DNA from: Eleginops maclovinus
Taxonomy: Eukaryota; Chordata; Actinopteri; Perciformes; Eleginopidae
DNA length: 64,000 nucleotides
Reading direction: 5' to 3'
Assembly (NCBI RefSeq): GCF_036324505.1
Contig: NC_086370.1
Coordinates: 6,442,012-6,506,011, forward strand
Position numbers and translations under genes: made by a program. Positions 1 through 10,613 of this stretch are shown here, piece after piece; positions within the stretch are counted from its first letter, which is position 1; each line of letters starts with the position of its first letter. The notes beneath the pieces are model-generated. The model was not told the DNA's origin. It saw nothing but the letters and a program-made list of their open reading frames with translations, and ran no database searches.

Positions 1-278
1 TCCAAATAAGCCAATATTTAACGTGTTGATGGACATGACAAAAATAGTGCCGCTTCTGAGGAAGATGTAAAAATAATACCTATGTAAGTGTGGACTAGGC
101 TGGATTGGTGTATAGCCATTGGGTCTTGGTAGTCTCAAGGAAGGGGGAAGCTTAATCTTCAGCTATTGTAGGACAACTCAGAGGGAAAAGAACTACAAAG
201 ACCAGGAAAGGTAGAAGATCGACTAGAGCACTACAGGAGAAGGGGAGGGGGGGGGGGATTGGGGACAGAGGCTGGTAC
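1..278 (-). other. Intron, nothing recognised
   Basis: Start of the intron after the exon at 279-368. Contains a G-rich run at 241-258. The next RIM exon is not in this piece. Confidence 0.6.
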
Positions 279-368
279 CTTTCAGTCTCTGGTGAGGGGG
301 CATGATAGTCTGGAGTCAGACAGTTGGCGCTAGCGCTCCTAACCCTGTCCAAAGAAGGCTGCAGATCA
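279..368 (-). CDS. rims2: RIM exon (DLQPSLDRVRSASANC...)
   Basis: One base, 29 codons and two bases: DLQPSLDRVRSASANCLTPD, then YHAPSPETE. Matches the recalled RIMS2 stretch LQPFLDRARSASTNCLRPD. Acceptor GTGCCTCTAG at 369; donor AAAG|GTACCAG at 278. It is the last exon I can see; the transcript continues left of the window. Confidence 0.88.
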
Positions 369-686
369 CTAGAGGCACGAAAGCACAACATGCCATCCAA
401 TGGAGGAGGAGACAGGAGGAGAGGACAGAAACAAACACAAAGAGAAAAACAATGGACAAACAGAAATAAATGTTTTAAAATAAATCCTGTTAGGGTCCCA
501 AAATCATAATGCTTGCATAAAAACTAAACCGACGTAAGGATGTCAGGAAGTTGTGATGAAGAGGTAAAGTGCAAACTTGTATTTTGATTGCAAATAACTC
601 TCCACTTTTCTCCAGCCTGGCCTAGCTAACACTTAAACTTTTACACATTAAATTATAATCTGTACGCATGTGTGTGTGTGTCTTAC

Positions 687-773
687 CTAATGGTCACCTC
701 ATCTGTGAACATTACAACGCGCTGTGTAATGGAGCGGCGTGTTGCCATGACCATTTGCGATCCCACAACAGAG
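687..773 (-). CDS. rims2: RIM 87-nt cassette exon (...VMFTDEVTI)
   Basis: Reads SVVGSQMVMATRRSITQRVV then MFTDEVTI. It resembles the recalled RIMS2 segment ending VLRFTDEILVSELQP, and the junction to the next exon continues S-DLQPSLDR, as in the family. The donor is GTAAGACACACACACATG at 686, so a short CA run touches the splice site. The acceptor (AGATAAG|CTC at 774) is weak, with no good pyrimidine tract next to it, but it is the AG that gives the right phase. Confidence 0.65.
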
Positions 774-3744
774 CTTATCTTTTGACATGCAGGCAGCGTG
801 GAACTAGTCACAAAACGAAAATTTAAATAACAGCATGCATTTTCCAAATGAAACAAAATAAAGCAAAGAAGCTTGGATTCTAATATAATCTGTGAAGCCC
901 CTGCTGTTGCAGAAAATACTCACATAAAAGGAAGTCCGCAGAGGTAAGCAGATACGCTAACTCTAATGTTGGAGATGATTTACATTTACTACAACAAAAT
1001 GATTACGTGCTTCTCCACAGGTATAGAACAGAATCACACTGGCACCACAAAATGTATAAAGGACTCAGTATGCTTCAGACAATGTGCTTGCCGAAATGAT
1101 AGTGTTCTTGAAAACAGGACATTGGCAGGGTTTGATCTTCTTTTCACAACTAATGTACATCTGTCACTATTGTGTGTGTTCTTTGAGATCCTTTATTGTT
1201 CCTTTGAGAAGCAACAGTCCAAAAGTGTGCCCAGTTCCCTGGATCAAATCTACAGGAATGGAAAACCCCCAAAATTCTAATAGAGTGATTGGGAAGGACA
1301 AAAGGCAATGATGGTAGATCTTTTGGATGGAATAATTTTTGGGTTGCCATATATGGTACTATCACAAGATCACGTACTATACTAGTGTTCAAACCAACAA
1401 TGGTTTAAACCAATCAGAATACTGTAATGAGTTACTCGCAGCTCAGGACATGGTTTAGGCGGAAAAGAACATCTCCAAGGCTGCTGCCAATGTTGTTTTG
1501 GTCAATCCTATCCCTGCTAAGTATTTTTTTGAAGCATCATGCCCATTTTACAACAGTTTTCCATGACTGGCTCCAAACCATCTGGCACCTCTGGTTCAGG
1601 AAGTAAAAGTCTCGTTTATTTTTTCCTAAGAAGTTGGAGCACTGCTGTTGCTTGAGGTTAAGGCCTCCCAGGATTGGATTCAGGCTCAGCTTTAGATGAA
1701 ATACATTGTTTGTTGTATCAGTGTGTTTGCAACGATGCATGGCTATTACTAGTATTTGTAGCACTTGTCTGCCTTGCCGAACTGATGAAGAAAACATGCT
1801 TTCTCAAAAAGAAATTGAAATATCTAAGGCTATATAGGCTTATCCTTGCTCCTTTGTTAAGTAACATTGAGATTGTTGAAAGACAGAAACACAGAGTTAA
1901 ACACTTTAAGTTGTTGGCACTTTGTTTGTTTGAAGCATACTGAACCCACGCCTATGGACTTACCTGTTGGTGCGTTTGTGGATACCGTTGAACAAAAGAG
2001 GCATCCTAGGTGGCAGTGTGTTATTGTGCCTAGTAGATCTTCTGCTGTTAGCATGCAAGCAGCAGAAGAAGTGGGAAAATGGAAGGAATGGATGGAAGGG
2101 GAGAAAGAAAACATGTCTGTGGAACTGTTTGCACAGACAGAAAGTTTTGTAGGTCAAAGGGTGCCAGCTTATCCAGTGATTTTATGTATTATGTTGTAGG
2201 AAGTAAAGCTTATTTGAAAATATATGTTGATTGTTTTTTCACAGTCGTCTGATATGTTTCTTAAGAGTACATTTCCTGCAAAATCACTGGCTAAGCTTGT
2301 AGGTTTTTGCAGTGTAAGCGCACACAGCTACAGCACTACATGACAACATAGAATCAAAAGCCGACTCATCCGACACGCTTAAAAACACACACCTCCCACA
2401 CCACTGTCTGTAGAACAGCGGTGGAATGTAACTATGTACATTTACTCAATTACTATAGTAAGTAAAACATTTAGGTATCTGTTCATATATTATTATAACT
2501 TAAGCTACCCAGTACTCTATCAGGTAATTCCAATGAACCCCACTTTACCAAGTGCAACATTGAAGTGAGGAACACACACATGTATCAGTAATCATAATAC
2601 AATCATTTTAAATATATGATGCTTAAATGAGCCATCCTGTATGACATTACTTTCATAGTATATTGATACTTATACTTTTACTTACATTTCAAATGTGGGA
2701 ATGTTACTTGTAACAGTATTGCTACTTTATTAAGTAAATTATCTGAGTAACTCTTCCATCCAATCTGAGAGGTACGGTTTTATAAGTGGACGCCTCTTAT
2801 GAGACATAAGGATGTGCTGTTAAGCGTGTAACTTACCTCTTTCACTGTGTTCTCAAAACACACGTCAAACCCATGTACAGGATATGATAAACGCAAATAT
2901 TAAATGACAAGTCTTTATGTCACAGACTGTATTACGCTATGGGAACAGATTGCAGAGACCTTCAGAGGGAATAGCCTCATGCTAAGGATGAGACACAGTT
3001 GGAATGCAAAAGCATGGTCCTGTAGTGTCCCCTTGTGGATCTGAGGCAGCAATACAACTAAACAAGAAGCTCTTACTCAATGTGATCTAACTGTATTTCA
3101 TTGCCCCAAATACCACTTAGTTAAAGTGACAGTAAAAACCTGTGCTTCCTTATTCCACACATGCTTCTTGCCTGACTCTCCACATTGCCCAATATGATGG
3201 GGAAAATGATGATCATGATCTATATTTTTCTGACTGACAGGTGTTGTGAGTGCATGCATACTATGATGCATGTTAAGTTAGTAAAAAACATTGAAAGTCC
3301 AGCACACTTAAAAAAATAATGCAATGGAATTGGTTTGCAGTCTGAAAAGCTTTCCGAGGCACTTTGATTATAAGTCAAAATCCTTTTCAGGGTCATGTGA
3401 AATGACTTGGATTTAAGAGCCACAGACAGGGAAGTGAAGTGTAACAAAAGTGTGGGATAGAATTAAGTAATTCGTTTCATTAATGGTATTTGTTCACTAT
3501 AATAAAAATATAGACTATTGCCAGCCTTATTTTTTAAAGTTACAAGCCACGGTTTTACTTAATGCGTGTTTAATGGATATGTTCACACTCTTTCATCCCT
3601 TTATAAATAGGATTGTAAGGGATGGATTTGCCTCCTTTTAAAAAAAGTAAATTACACAGAGAGACAGTCTGACACCACGCACTACAACATCGATGTGATC
3701 CAGAACCCTGAATGTAAACAACATGTCGTGATTGGCCAGTTTAC
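774..3744 (-). other. RIM intron with one MITE-like repeat
   Basis: AT-rich intron. The only thing recognised is the repeat at about 2414-2762 listed separately. Small open frames here have no protein-like composition. Confidence 0.6.
2414..2762 (+). repeat. Fish MITE-like repeat, family D ('GGTGGAA...TTTACTCAA...TTAAGTAAA')
   Basis: Begins AGCGGTGGAATGTAACTATG and ends in GAGTAACTCTTCCATCC, which read as imperfect inverted ends. It has the scattered TACTTT/AAGTAA words of a well-known dispersed fish repeat (usual end TGGTGGAAGAAGTACT). Another copy is at 29218-29673 and fragments are at 22810-22940 and 29815-29975. Confidence 0.6.
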
Positions 3745-3804
3745 CTGGTGTGGAGGCACTCAGCACTTTTGCCTCGCATTGACTGGTGGATCATGATGAC
3801 CTCA
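3745..3804 (-). CDS. rims2: RIM 60-nt cassette exon (...GKSAECLHT)
   Basis: Reads SEVIMIHQSMRGKSAECLHT across its splice junction. The family has LMLPRAKRGRSAECLHTTR at this place, so the C-terminal half is conserved. Acceptor AACCACAG at 3805; donor GTAAACTGG at 3744. Length 60, phase 2 to phase 2. A long CA/TG tract lies about 120 bases upstream of the acceptor. Confidence 0.75.
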
Positions 3805-3920
3805 CTGTGGTTACCATGGGGATGGATGAAACAAAATCAACAACAGTCAAAAAAACCAAGAAGAGCAGAATGAGAAGAGGGTGAATAGGAAAGAAGCTGG
3901 CCCAGATTGCTTTACACCCG

Positions 3921-3927
3921 ACACACA

Positions 3928-3987
<60 letters not shown>

Positions 3988-4000
3988 CGCACACACACAC
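3921..4000 (+). repeat. CA microsatellite
   Basis: (CA)n with AAACACGC interruptions near the right end. Lies just upstream of the 60-nt RIM cassette exon in transcript direction. Confidence 0.98.
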
Positions 4001-4419
4001 TGCGAAAGGCTGCAGATTTTTCCCAACAAAGCAGTTTGTCTCTAAACACTCTTAAGTCAATATGTACAAAATAACAATCAAATGCACCAAAGCGAATTGA
4101 GTGGCACTATTCTATTCTACAAAAACAATAGGCGAAAGAAAAATAATAATTGTGAATGATCTTCAAAAAGACAATGGCCAACATAAACTTGACCTGTTTT
4201 TTTAAATAAAGTTGTAGCAAATCTCATTACAGCTGTTCAAACTTAGGTAAAAAACAGACTCAGCGGTCACAGTTTTGCACAAAACTCTGCTATCTCATTC
4301 AAACTGCACAGAAAAAGCAGTCAACATCACAGAAGTTGATCATATATACATGTTTTAAGGCCAACCAAGCATCTCTGATGACATTCGATGTATTTGAATG
4401 AACCACAAGCAGTGCTCAC

Positions 4420-4524
4420 CTGTCATCCAGGTACTCCTCCTGCTGGTGGCGACCTCTGGCAGCGTCGTGGTGGCGTGTCGGAGAGCGAGAACGACGAGTG
4501 TAAGGAAGTTCATCATCCAGACTC
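4420..4524 (-). CDS. rims2: RIM cassette exon (RSLDDELPYTRRSRSPTRHH)
   Basis: One completing base, 34 codons and two trailing bases: RSLDDELPYTRRSRSPTRHH, then DAARGRHQQEEYLDDR. The TRRSRSPTRHHDA stretch matches the recalled RIMS2 linker. Acceptor TGTCTTCCAG at 4525; donor GTGAGC at 4419. Phase 2 at both ends, so it can be skipped in frame. Confidence 0.9.
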
Positions 4525-4994
4525 CTGGAAGACAGGAGGAAAGGAAGCCAGGAAGGAAGAAAGGAAGGTTAGTGGTCAGAAGGTTTGCAGCAGACTCTTG
4601 GCGGGGCTCATTTGGGCGGGCTAGTAAAAGCAGAGCTGGCAGCACTGTGTGTTCTGCGTCAGACATTTCATTAGCAGATGGACTCTGTTTAACGGCTTCC
4701 AACAAACTCTGTCATTCCTCCCTTCTCCCTTCCATGTTGCTTTTACCTCTTACGAGTAACCAATGTCTTCTCATCAGGCTCATTTTTTGTAACCATAATT
4801 AGTCAACAGGCCATGGCACCCACCTCTTAAGACTGACTGTTTAAATGGATTACAACTTGTGTAAAATATGTTTTATATTTGGCTAAAATATGACAATTTG
4901 CATGATATAAATCAGCAGAAGAGAACTGGATAAACTAAATGTACATTTTCAAGTTTATAGCTTAAAATATTTTAATAAATCAACCAGTGCAGTA

Positions 4995-5470
4995 TTTTTT
5001 GTGTTGAATACTAGATTCTGATTGGTCAAATGGACATTCAGCAGTGTGCTCTTTTTAGATGGCAGCGCGCTGCTAGGGTTAGCAGTTTAATTCAGATGAA
5101 TGAAATTATAATTTAAAAAACTGCTACTTTGCAAAACAAATTATGTATGAGGTGCCCTATATATTCAAATCTTATTCTGTATATGTAATATTGTGTAGGA
5201 ATTAGATACTCAAGTGAGATTTGTATTTTCGAATGTGTATATATTATGATATGTGTATTTTATTCAATTTTATTAATATTTGTTTTAATTAATGTGCAAT
5301 TACTTTAAAAATGCTGGGGTGACAAAACATTTCCCAACTTGGGATGATAAAGTTTATATCTATCTATCTTGCTATGGACGCTCTACTCAAGGGACTTTTT
5401 GCAGTCATATCCATCCGCAGAAAGAAGTCCCGTCTATCTAACGTGAGCTGTGGCCAAACAGTAAGTTTCT
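4995..5470 (+). repeat. Dispersed repeat family B, copy 1
   Basis: Starts TTGAATACTAGATTCTGATTGG and has AGCGCGCTGCTAGGG. After the inserted LINE-like tail it continues GGGACTTTTTGCAGTCATAT and CATCCGCAGAAAGAAGTCCC. The same order of words recurs at 14235-14560, 18990-19500 and 41890-42065. No coding frame. Confidence 0.6.
5326..5369 (+). mobile_element. LINE 3'-tail fragment
   Basis: The phrase TTCCCAACTTGGGATGATAAAG followed by TATCTATCTATC is the typical 3' end of fish CR1/L2-type LINEs ('...GGGATTAATAAAGTATCTATC'). Only the tail is present. Confidence 0.55.
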
Positions 5471-5784
5471 GTCCAGAAAAACAATACTTTTTGAATATTC
5501 ATTTATATATTTGTGGAAAACAGAAAATGTTGGACCAATTGGAACACGGGATGTGCTCTAGCAGAGTTTAATGACAGGTTAAAGAAAAAGAAAATTTAAA
5601 CAGAATTGGCGCTTATTGGCAATCAGTGATACCGTCATTGAAGTTACTGTACGGTCAGGGTAAAACTGCATTCATAAACAGCTTGTTGCACACTACCCCT
5701 TAACAAGCTCTGATTTTACTCAAACAAATGTATGTCTCGTTAGATAATTAAATTCTGTATCTCCCGTTATCCCTTCCTCCTCAC

Positions 5785-5950
5785 CTCTGGGCGGGAACGT
5801 TGGGGGGGCGTGATCTGATGCGTCCCTGCTCCTCGCGGTGTGGGGACACTGAGCGGGATCGTATGTGATGGGGGGGCATCCTCTGCTGGTCCGGCACCTC
5901 CAGGGTAGACGCTGACTCCCGCTGCCTCTCCCTGCCACGCCCCTCAGCTG
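5785..5950 (-). CDS. rims2: RIM exon: Arg/Ser/Pro linker (VPDQQR...PPNVPAQR)
   Basis: Frame contains STLEVPDQQRMPPHHIRSRS, then VSPHREEQGRIRSRPPNVPAQR. It matches the recalled RIMS2 segment with VPEQQR, RSRSVSPHR and RSRLPNVP. The last resembles the RIM-BP SH3 ligand type R-x-LPxVP, with Pro here in place of Leu. The acceptor is a tandem CAGCAG, so the exon can start at 5950 or 5947 without changing frame. Donor GTGAGG at 5784. Confidence 0.88.
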
Positions 5951-8765
5951 CTGGATGGAAATGGCACACACACGCATAAGTAAATGTAAATGTCCGAGTA
6001 GGTATATGTTAAAGAAGGTGTCTGGATTACTCTTAACATGTGGTACACTAAACATGTTGTACTGTAACAGGACAGTCTGTCTTAACGATACAGTCTATTT
6101 AAAGATGAGTCTATTAATAGAACTGTAACTGGCTGTTTTTCAACACAGTTTCTTTGGTGGTGTAGCAGCACAATTATCTCTGAAGATGAAAACATTCAAA
6201 CAGTGGGACTGATCAGCCTTGAAGGGATCTTTGGGACTGTGTCAGGCTTGGTTTTGCTCCCGAGGTCACTTGATTCATTTCCCAAAAAAAAGCACCTCAA
6301 AGCTCACAGCGGGTGCTTTATTTTGCTTTGGAGAGTTCTACCAAGGTTTTTCATTTATTCCTACCATGCATAAATTAAAAGAAAAAGTTGGTCGAATTAG
6401 TGTGGTGTATTATTTCATCCCTTTCGACTCTCTTTGGGAACTCATTAATGAGCGAATAAGTATGGTTTGACTGATATCAAGGGGTGATACGAAGTTAACA
6501 CTCAATATCGTTGAATAAAATTCCATACTTTTATATATATATAGTAATTCCACTAGAACAGAACTGTCTTTTACTAAAAACTCCAGGATCATTATGCGGT
6601 TTTTTTAAAAATTTAATATGGAATTTGGTTCAATATATACAGTAGGTATTCAGATTTGACTTCTCTGGGTCAAAGGTACAATATCATCCAAGTAAATACT
6701 CAAAACTCAAAAAGGAAATGTCTTGTATTCTTAAGGGATATCTTCAGTGAAATATGTAATCCATCAACCTGATTCCTATAAGAGCCAATATCAACAAATC
6801 CATATTTCAGTCCAACCCTAACAAACTGAGACAAACACAGACATTTAAGGTGTGTAGTTGTACCCCAATACCCACACAAACAAAGGCAGTGTTTCGACAT
6901 ACATGTTACAAATGTATATTTCATTTTTTAGAGTCAGACCAATTCAAATACACTGGGGAGTGTTTCCCCCCGGTGTATGAAATGATAGTGTTTTTCACAC
7001 ACATCATTATTTGTTTGTGGTGGCCAGTCATACTGTTAATAAACTATACCCGTTTTATCCAATTTTGATTAGAATAATTTGAAGTTGTATTTCATGTAAT
7101 TTGCTGAGCATTTGTTAAATTACTACTACTGTCAGACTGTAAAATGACAGCTAAATTGAAAAATATATCAATGAAGACCTACGCTTGGAAACCCTGAGAG
7201 GCAAATGTATCAGTAAAAAAGTTTGGAAGAAAACCATTTTTAGCGTAGCAACCACAAATAAAAAGAGCTTGTGGGAAACACTGAAAGTAATACTAGAAAA
7301 CAATCCCCACCCACCTTTAGACATTACTGCTGTACCTTCATCAAATTCAGGCTCTGTTACACGCTGAGAACCTGAACATCAGAGACACACACACATAGAC
7401 AAACATACACACACAGACACACATAGATATGGATAAACACCACACACAGACACACATAGATATGGGTATAAACCACACACATATATGCATGCATGTTTCC
7501 AGGCACAAATGCAGTATTAGGGAAGGGTATGGAATACATACATTGACATTGATATACTGTGCATGTTATACTTTGTTCCCTGATAGTAAACCAGACACAA
7601 TCCCTTCCGCTCCTCTCTTTGTCAACACATCCAGCTCCGTTTGTCCCCAATTTCATGACCCAATCTCACTTTCCCCTTCAAATATCCACCTTCTACCAAA
7701 TGTCTTCCTTCCATCCTCTTTCCCTTTGTCCCTCCTATCCTTCATCCCTTCCCTTCGTCCATGTCGTACCTTATCCATTCCACACTCCCTCCTTACAACC
7801 CTTTGTCTATTTATCCCTCCCTCCCTAGATCCCTTTATCCTTTCCTACCGACATCCCTTCAACCCTCATCCCTTTGACTGGTTATCCGTACCTTCCTTGA
7901 TCCCTTCCACCTTCCATCCATTCACTACATTCCTTCGATCCTTCATCCCACCCTGTGTCCAATTATCCCTGCCTAGATGCCTTCATCCTTCCCTTTTACA
8001 TCCCTTCCAACACTCCCTCCCTACTAACCATTGTCTATTTATCCCTCCCTTCCTAGATCCCTTCATCCATACCTTCCTTCATCCCTTCCACGCTTCAGCT
8101 TTCACTCCGTATATCCCTTCCTCCATTCATCCCTTCGTCAATGATCCCTACCTAGATCCCTTCATCCTTACATCCCTACATCACTTCGGACCTCATTCCT
8201 TTATCCCTTTGACTTTTTATCCCTACTTCCCTTTATTCATTCATCCCTCCCTCGCTAGATCCCTTCATCCTTCCCTCCCAACATACTTACGACCCTGATC
8301 CTTTTCACCTTTCATCCCTACCTTCCTTCATCTATTCAACCATCCCTTCATCTATTCAACCATCCCTTGGTCCCTTTGTCTGCTATCCCTCCCTCCCTAG
8401 ATCCCTCCATCCTTCCCATCACTTCGACCCTCATCCCTTCAACTTTTTATCCCTACCTGCCTTGGTCCATTCAAACCTCCCTCCCTACGTCCCTTCGAAC
8501 CTCATCCCTTCCAGTCTACATCCCTTTTTCCGTTTTATATATTCCCTTCTCTTCTTCCTGTCTCCCCCTTATCTGTTTGTATTTAATCTGGTGAATACCT
8601 TTTGTCTCATTCTAGGTAGCTCCTGGAGGCTCCAAATCAGAATAGTCAGAAACATGCCTAAGACAGAACCCCCACCTGTCCTCTTGACGACATCCCTTTT
8701 CCATATTGTTGGGGCATGGTCCTTGATAGTGAATATATAATCAAAAGAATTAGAGAAAGACTTAC
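5951..8765 (-). other. RIM intron with minisatellite
   Basis: From 5951 to about 7380 there is AT-rich unique-looking sequence with nothing recognised. 7380-7500 has short ACACAC/ACATAG tracts. The minisatellite at 7656-8530 fills most of the rest. Confidence 0.6.
7656..8530 (+). repeat. Degenerate pyrimidine-rich minisatellite (CATCCCTT-type)
   Basis: Dozens of imperfect copies of words such as ATCCCTTCATCC, CTCCCTCCCTAGATCCCTTC and CCTACCTTCCTTCATC; one 20-base unit ending in CATCCCTT is repeated directly at about 8326-8365. It keeps a 289-codon open frame (7429-8298) only because TAA/TAG/TGA are rare in the repeat; composition is Pro/Ser/Phe/Leu-rich and not protein-like. Confidence 0.85.
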
Positions 8766-8913
8766 GCTGCAGTTTCTTTCCAGGGACGTCTGTGTGTCGT
8801 CGGGGCAGGTACGGGGAGGGTTGGGGCAGTGGAATGGATGAGACATCATGGGTTTGGAGTGGATACCAGTGAGGCTTTTCATCCAGTAAGGCCGTCTCTA
8901 GCTCTATCAGGAC
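8766..8913 (-). CDS. rims2: RIM exon: C2A domain, end
   Basis: Forty-nine codons plus one base: VLIELETALLDEKPHWYPLQ, THDVSSIPLPQPSPYLPRRH and DVPGKKLQ. These are the last C2A strands and the conserved proline-rich exit. Acceptor TGAGCAG at 8914; donor GTAAGTC at 8765. The exon that reads RSQRISDSD... in mammals was not found between here and 5950. Confidence 0.95.
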
Positions 8914-9170
8914 CTGCTCAAGTCATAATGCAGATAGTGAAATGTTTTGCTGCTTTTCATCTGCTAATTAACACAACACAGACAGTAGAAGCTGGTAAAA
9001 ATACATACACGAAAGCTTCTTACATTACATACATTAGGGAATCTTTAGCATGTGCTTGAAACATCAGCTGTATGGCATTTACTGTATTTACGGTCCAATT
9101 CAGAAGTTAATTGGCTGACGTTATTGACTTGCATTGTCTATGTCCCCTTTCTTAGGTCCGACAAGTTATG

Positions 9171-9171
<1 letters not shown>

Positions 9172-9249
<78 letters not shown>

Positions 9250-9257
9250 TGTGTGTG
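9172..9257 (+). repeat. TG microsatellite touching a RIM splice donor
   Basis: (TG)n on the plus strand, (CA)n on the transcript strand; it begins 5 bases into the intron after the C2A part-2 exon. Confidence 0.98.
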
Positions 9258-9261
9258 GTAC

Positions 9262-9433
9262 CTCTCCCATGAAGGTGCTGTCCTCGTCCTGTGACCTGGG
9301 TTGGTCCCATATTGTCAGCTCGAGCATGTGGTTCCTGAAGTCCCTGCGATGGACATGAGAGTAGACAAACATCTGGTTCCACTTGGGCTCACAGGTCCTC
9401 TTCATAGTTTTCGTCCTTCGTTTGCTCTTGTCA
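9262..9433 (-). CDS. rims2: RIM exon: C2A domain, part 2
   Basis: Encodes SDKSKRRTKTMKRTCEPKWN, QMFVYSHVHRRDFRNHMLEL and TIWDQPRSQDEDSTFMGE, the polybasic strand and second calcium-loop region of C2A. Acceptor GACCACAG at 9434. The donor GAG|GTACCACACAC at 9261 runs within a few bases into a long CA tract (TG on the plus strand, 9172-9257), which is unusual for a constitutive exon. Confidence 0.95.
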
Positions 9434-9604
9434 CTGTGGTCAACAATAGGAGAGAAAGACAACCAAGTTATCTTTTCAGTGGACGTACATGTTGTTTGTG
9501 GGAATTTCCTACGCTTAGATCACAAGCCTTATTCATCAAAATGTACTCTGTTAATACCTGTTGGAATGCATTTTCAAGCTTTTCTCTGTGAAGGAGGGGC
9601 ATAC

Positions 9605-9735
9605 CTGCGATCAGGAAGAAAGTACATTTTGACGTAGGGGCTCCTGGGTCGCCCGTCAGGCCGAAGAGGAAGCTCTGCAGCCTGCATCACGTTGACTATT
9701 AGCTGATGACCGCCTTTGTCGTACCAAAGTTTCAC
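9605..9735 (-). CDS. rims2: RIM exon: C2A domain, part 1
   Basis: Encodes VKLWYDKGGHQLIVNVMQAA, then ELPLRPDGRPRSPYVKMYFLPDR. The loop between LP and SPYVK lacks the Asp pattern of a calcium-binding C2 domain (normally D-x-G-x-SDPYVK). This agrees with RIM C2A being calcium-independent in the known family. Acceptor CCACCAAG at 9736; donor GTATGC at 9604. Confidence 0.95.
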
Positions 9736-9823
9736 CTTGGTGGGAAAAACACAAAGAAATCTTTTGCTTGGACTTCATTTCTACACATCAACAGCCTAAT
9801 GCTCTCAAAGTGCACAGACTCAC

Positions 9824-9936
9824 TGAGAGCTGCCCTGGCAATAACTGTGGAGCATCTTGGAGCATCCCAGGGCTGGAGGGAGACAGGACATTTAAAGATG
9901 GTCTTTCCATCTTCTGGGACTCAAAAGAACTGGAAC
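9824..9936 (-). CDS. rims2: RIM exon: serine-rich linker before C2A
   Basis: Two bases plus 37 codons: SSSFESQKMERPSLNVL, then SPSSPGMLQDAPQLLPGQLS. Of two nearby AGs (CATAG and GCAG), GCAG at 9937 keeps both the phase and the family serine run. Donor GTGAGT at 9823, phase 0. Confidence 0.93.
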
Positions 9937-10136
9937 CTGCTATGGATAAAAAAGGGGAGAATTCATTCAAAGAAAGTCAGCTCTAACAAGAAAGTGAATC
10001 CTAGACAAGAGAACAAAACTTAGTAAATAGTTTGGAAAGAGCAAAAAAATATAGTCTGATCAGAAAACTCCATAATATCCAGCATACATATTGTTGCTTG
10101 GAAACATTTGTTTAGTATCCGGGCCTCTTGTGCCTT

Positions 10137-10419
10137 ATATTAAAAGGATATTATGACCTTTTTTATTATAACCGTATTAAACTCATTTGCAGGTTTATAT
10201 TTGTGCCTCTACAGTGACAGGTTTTCATTGTTTTATGTTCCAAAGTGTTTTATTTTTCTCTTACTGTCTGCTTTTTTCACCCTCTGTCTGAAACCAGAGG
10301 CCAGTCTGCTCTGAAATTGGGTATTTTAGCCTTGGCAGACCATTCACATGCACTAAAACCAAAAAAACACTACAGGAAAAGGAAAACCCCCCCCCAAAAA
10401 AATAGGGCCCCTTTAACAT
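10137..10419 (-). repeat. Dispersed repeat family C, copy 1 (AAAGGGGCCCTAT end)
   Basis: Ends on the plus strand with TAGGGCCCCTTTAA, the reverse complement of the common fish repeat start TTAAAGGGGCCCTATTATGC. Inside it keeps ACCCTCTGTCTGAAACCAGA and TGCACTAAAACCAAAAAAAC, which are also seen in the 17889 copy. Confidence 0.65.
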
Positions 10420-10566
10420 TTCCTATCTCGATTCTAAACCAGGCTAACCAACTCCAGCATCATGGTTGATTCGTATACATATTTGCATTCTTAAAAAGAC
10501 AATTAGCCAGACCAAGATACAAACACATTTAAAGAGATGTCTGAATGTCCCACAGGAGATACTTAC

Positions 10567-10613
10567 TAGATTCTAATGGAGGGTGGGACGTGTCGGGGAT
10601 TCTTGGGATATCA
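10567..10613 (-). CDS. rims2: RIM exon: short PDZ-C2A linker (DIPRIPD...)
   Basis: A 47-base exon encoding DIPRIPDTSHPPLES between acceptor TTTTACAG and donor GTAAGT at 10566. The family sequence 'IGDIPRIP' spans this junction. The trailing A joins the next exon to give Ser. Confidence 0.93.

Larger units (their letters stand above)
4525..5784 (-). other. RIM intron with family-B repeat and LINE tail
   Basis: Contains a family-B repeat (4995-5470) interrupted by, or joined to, a LINE 3' tail (5326-5369). Otherwise AT-rich with nothing recognised. Confidence 0.6.

Noticed and set aside
3900..4000. CRISPR-like or satellite array
   Set aside because: Simple CA microsatellite without spacers; nothing in the window resembles a CRISPR array or any bacterial system.
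7429..8298. 289-codon open frame
   Set aside because: It is the translation of a degenerate CATCCCTT minisatellite; composition is low-complexity and no splice or start context supports a gene.
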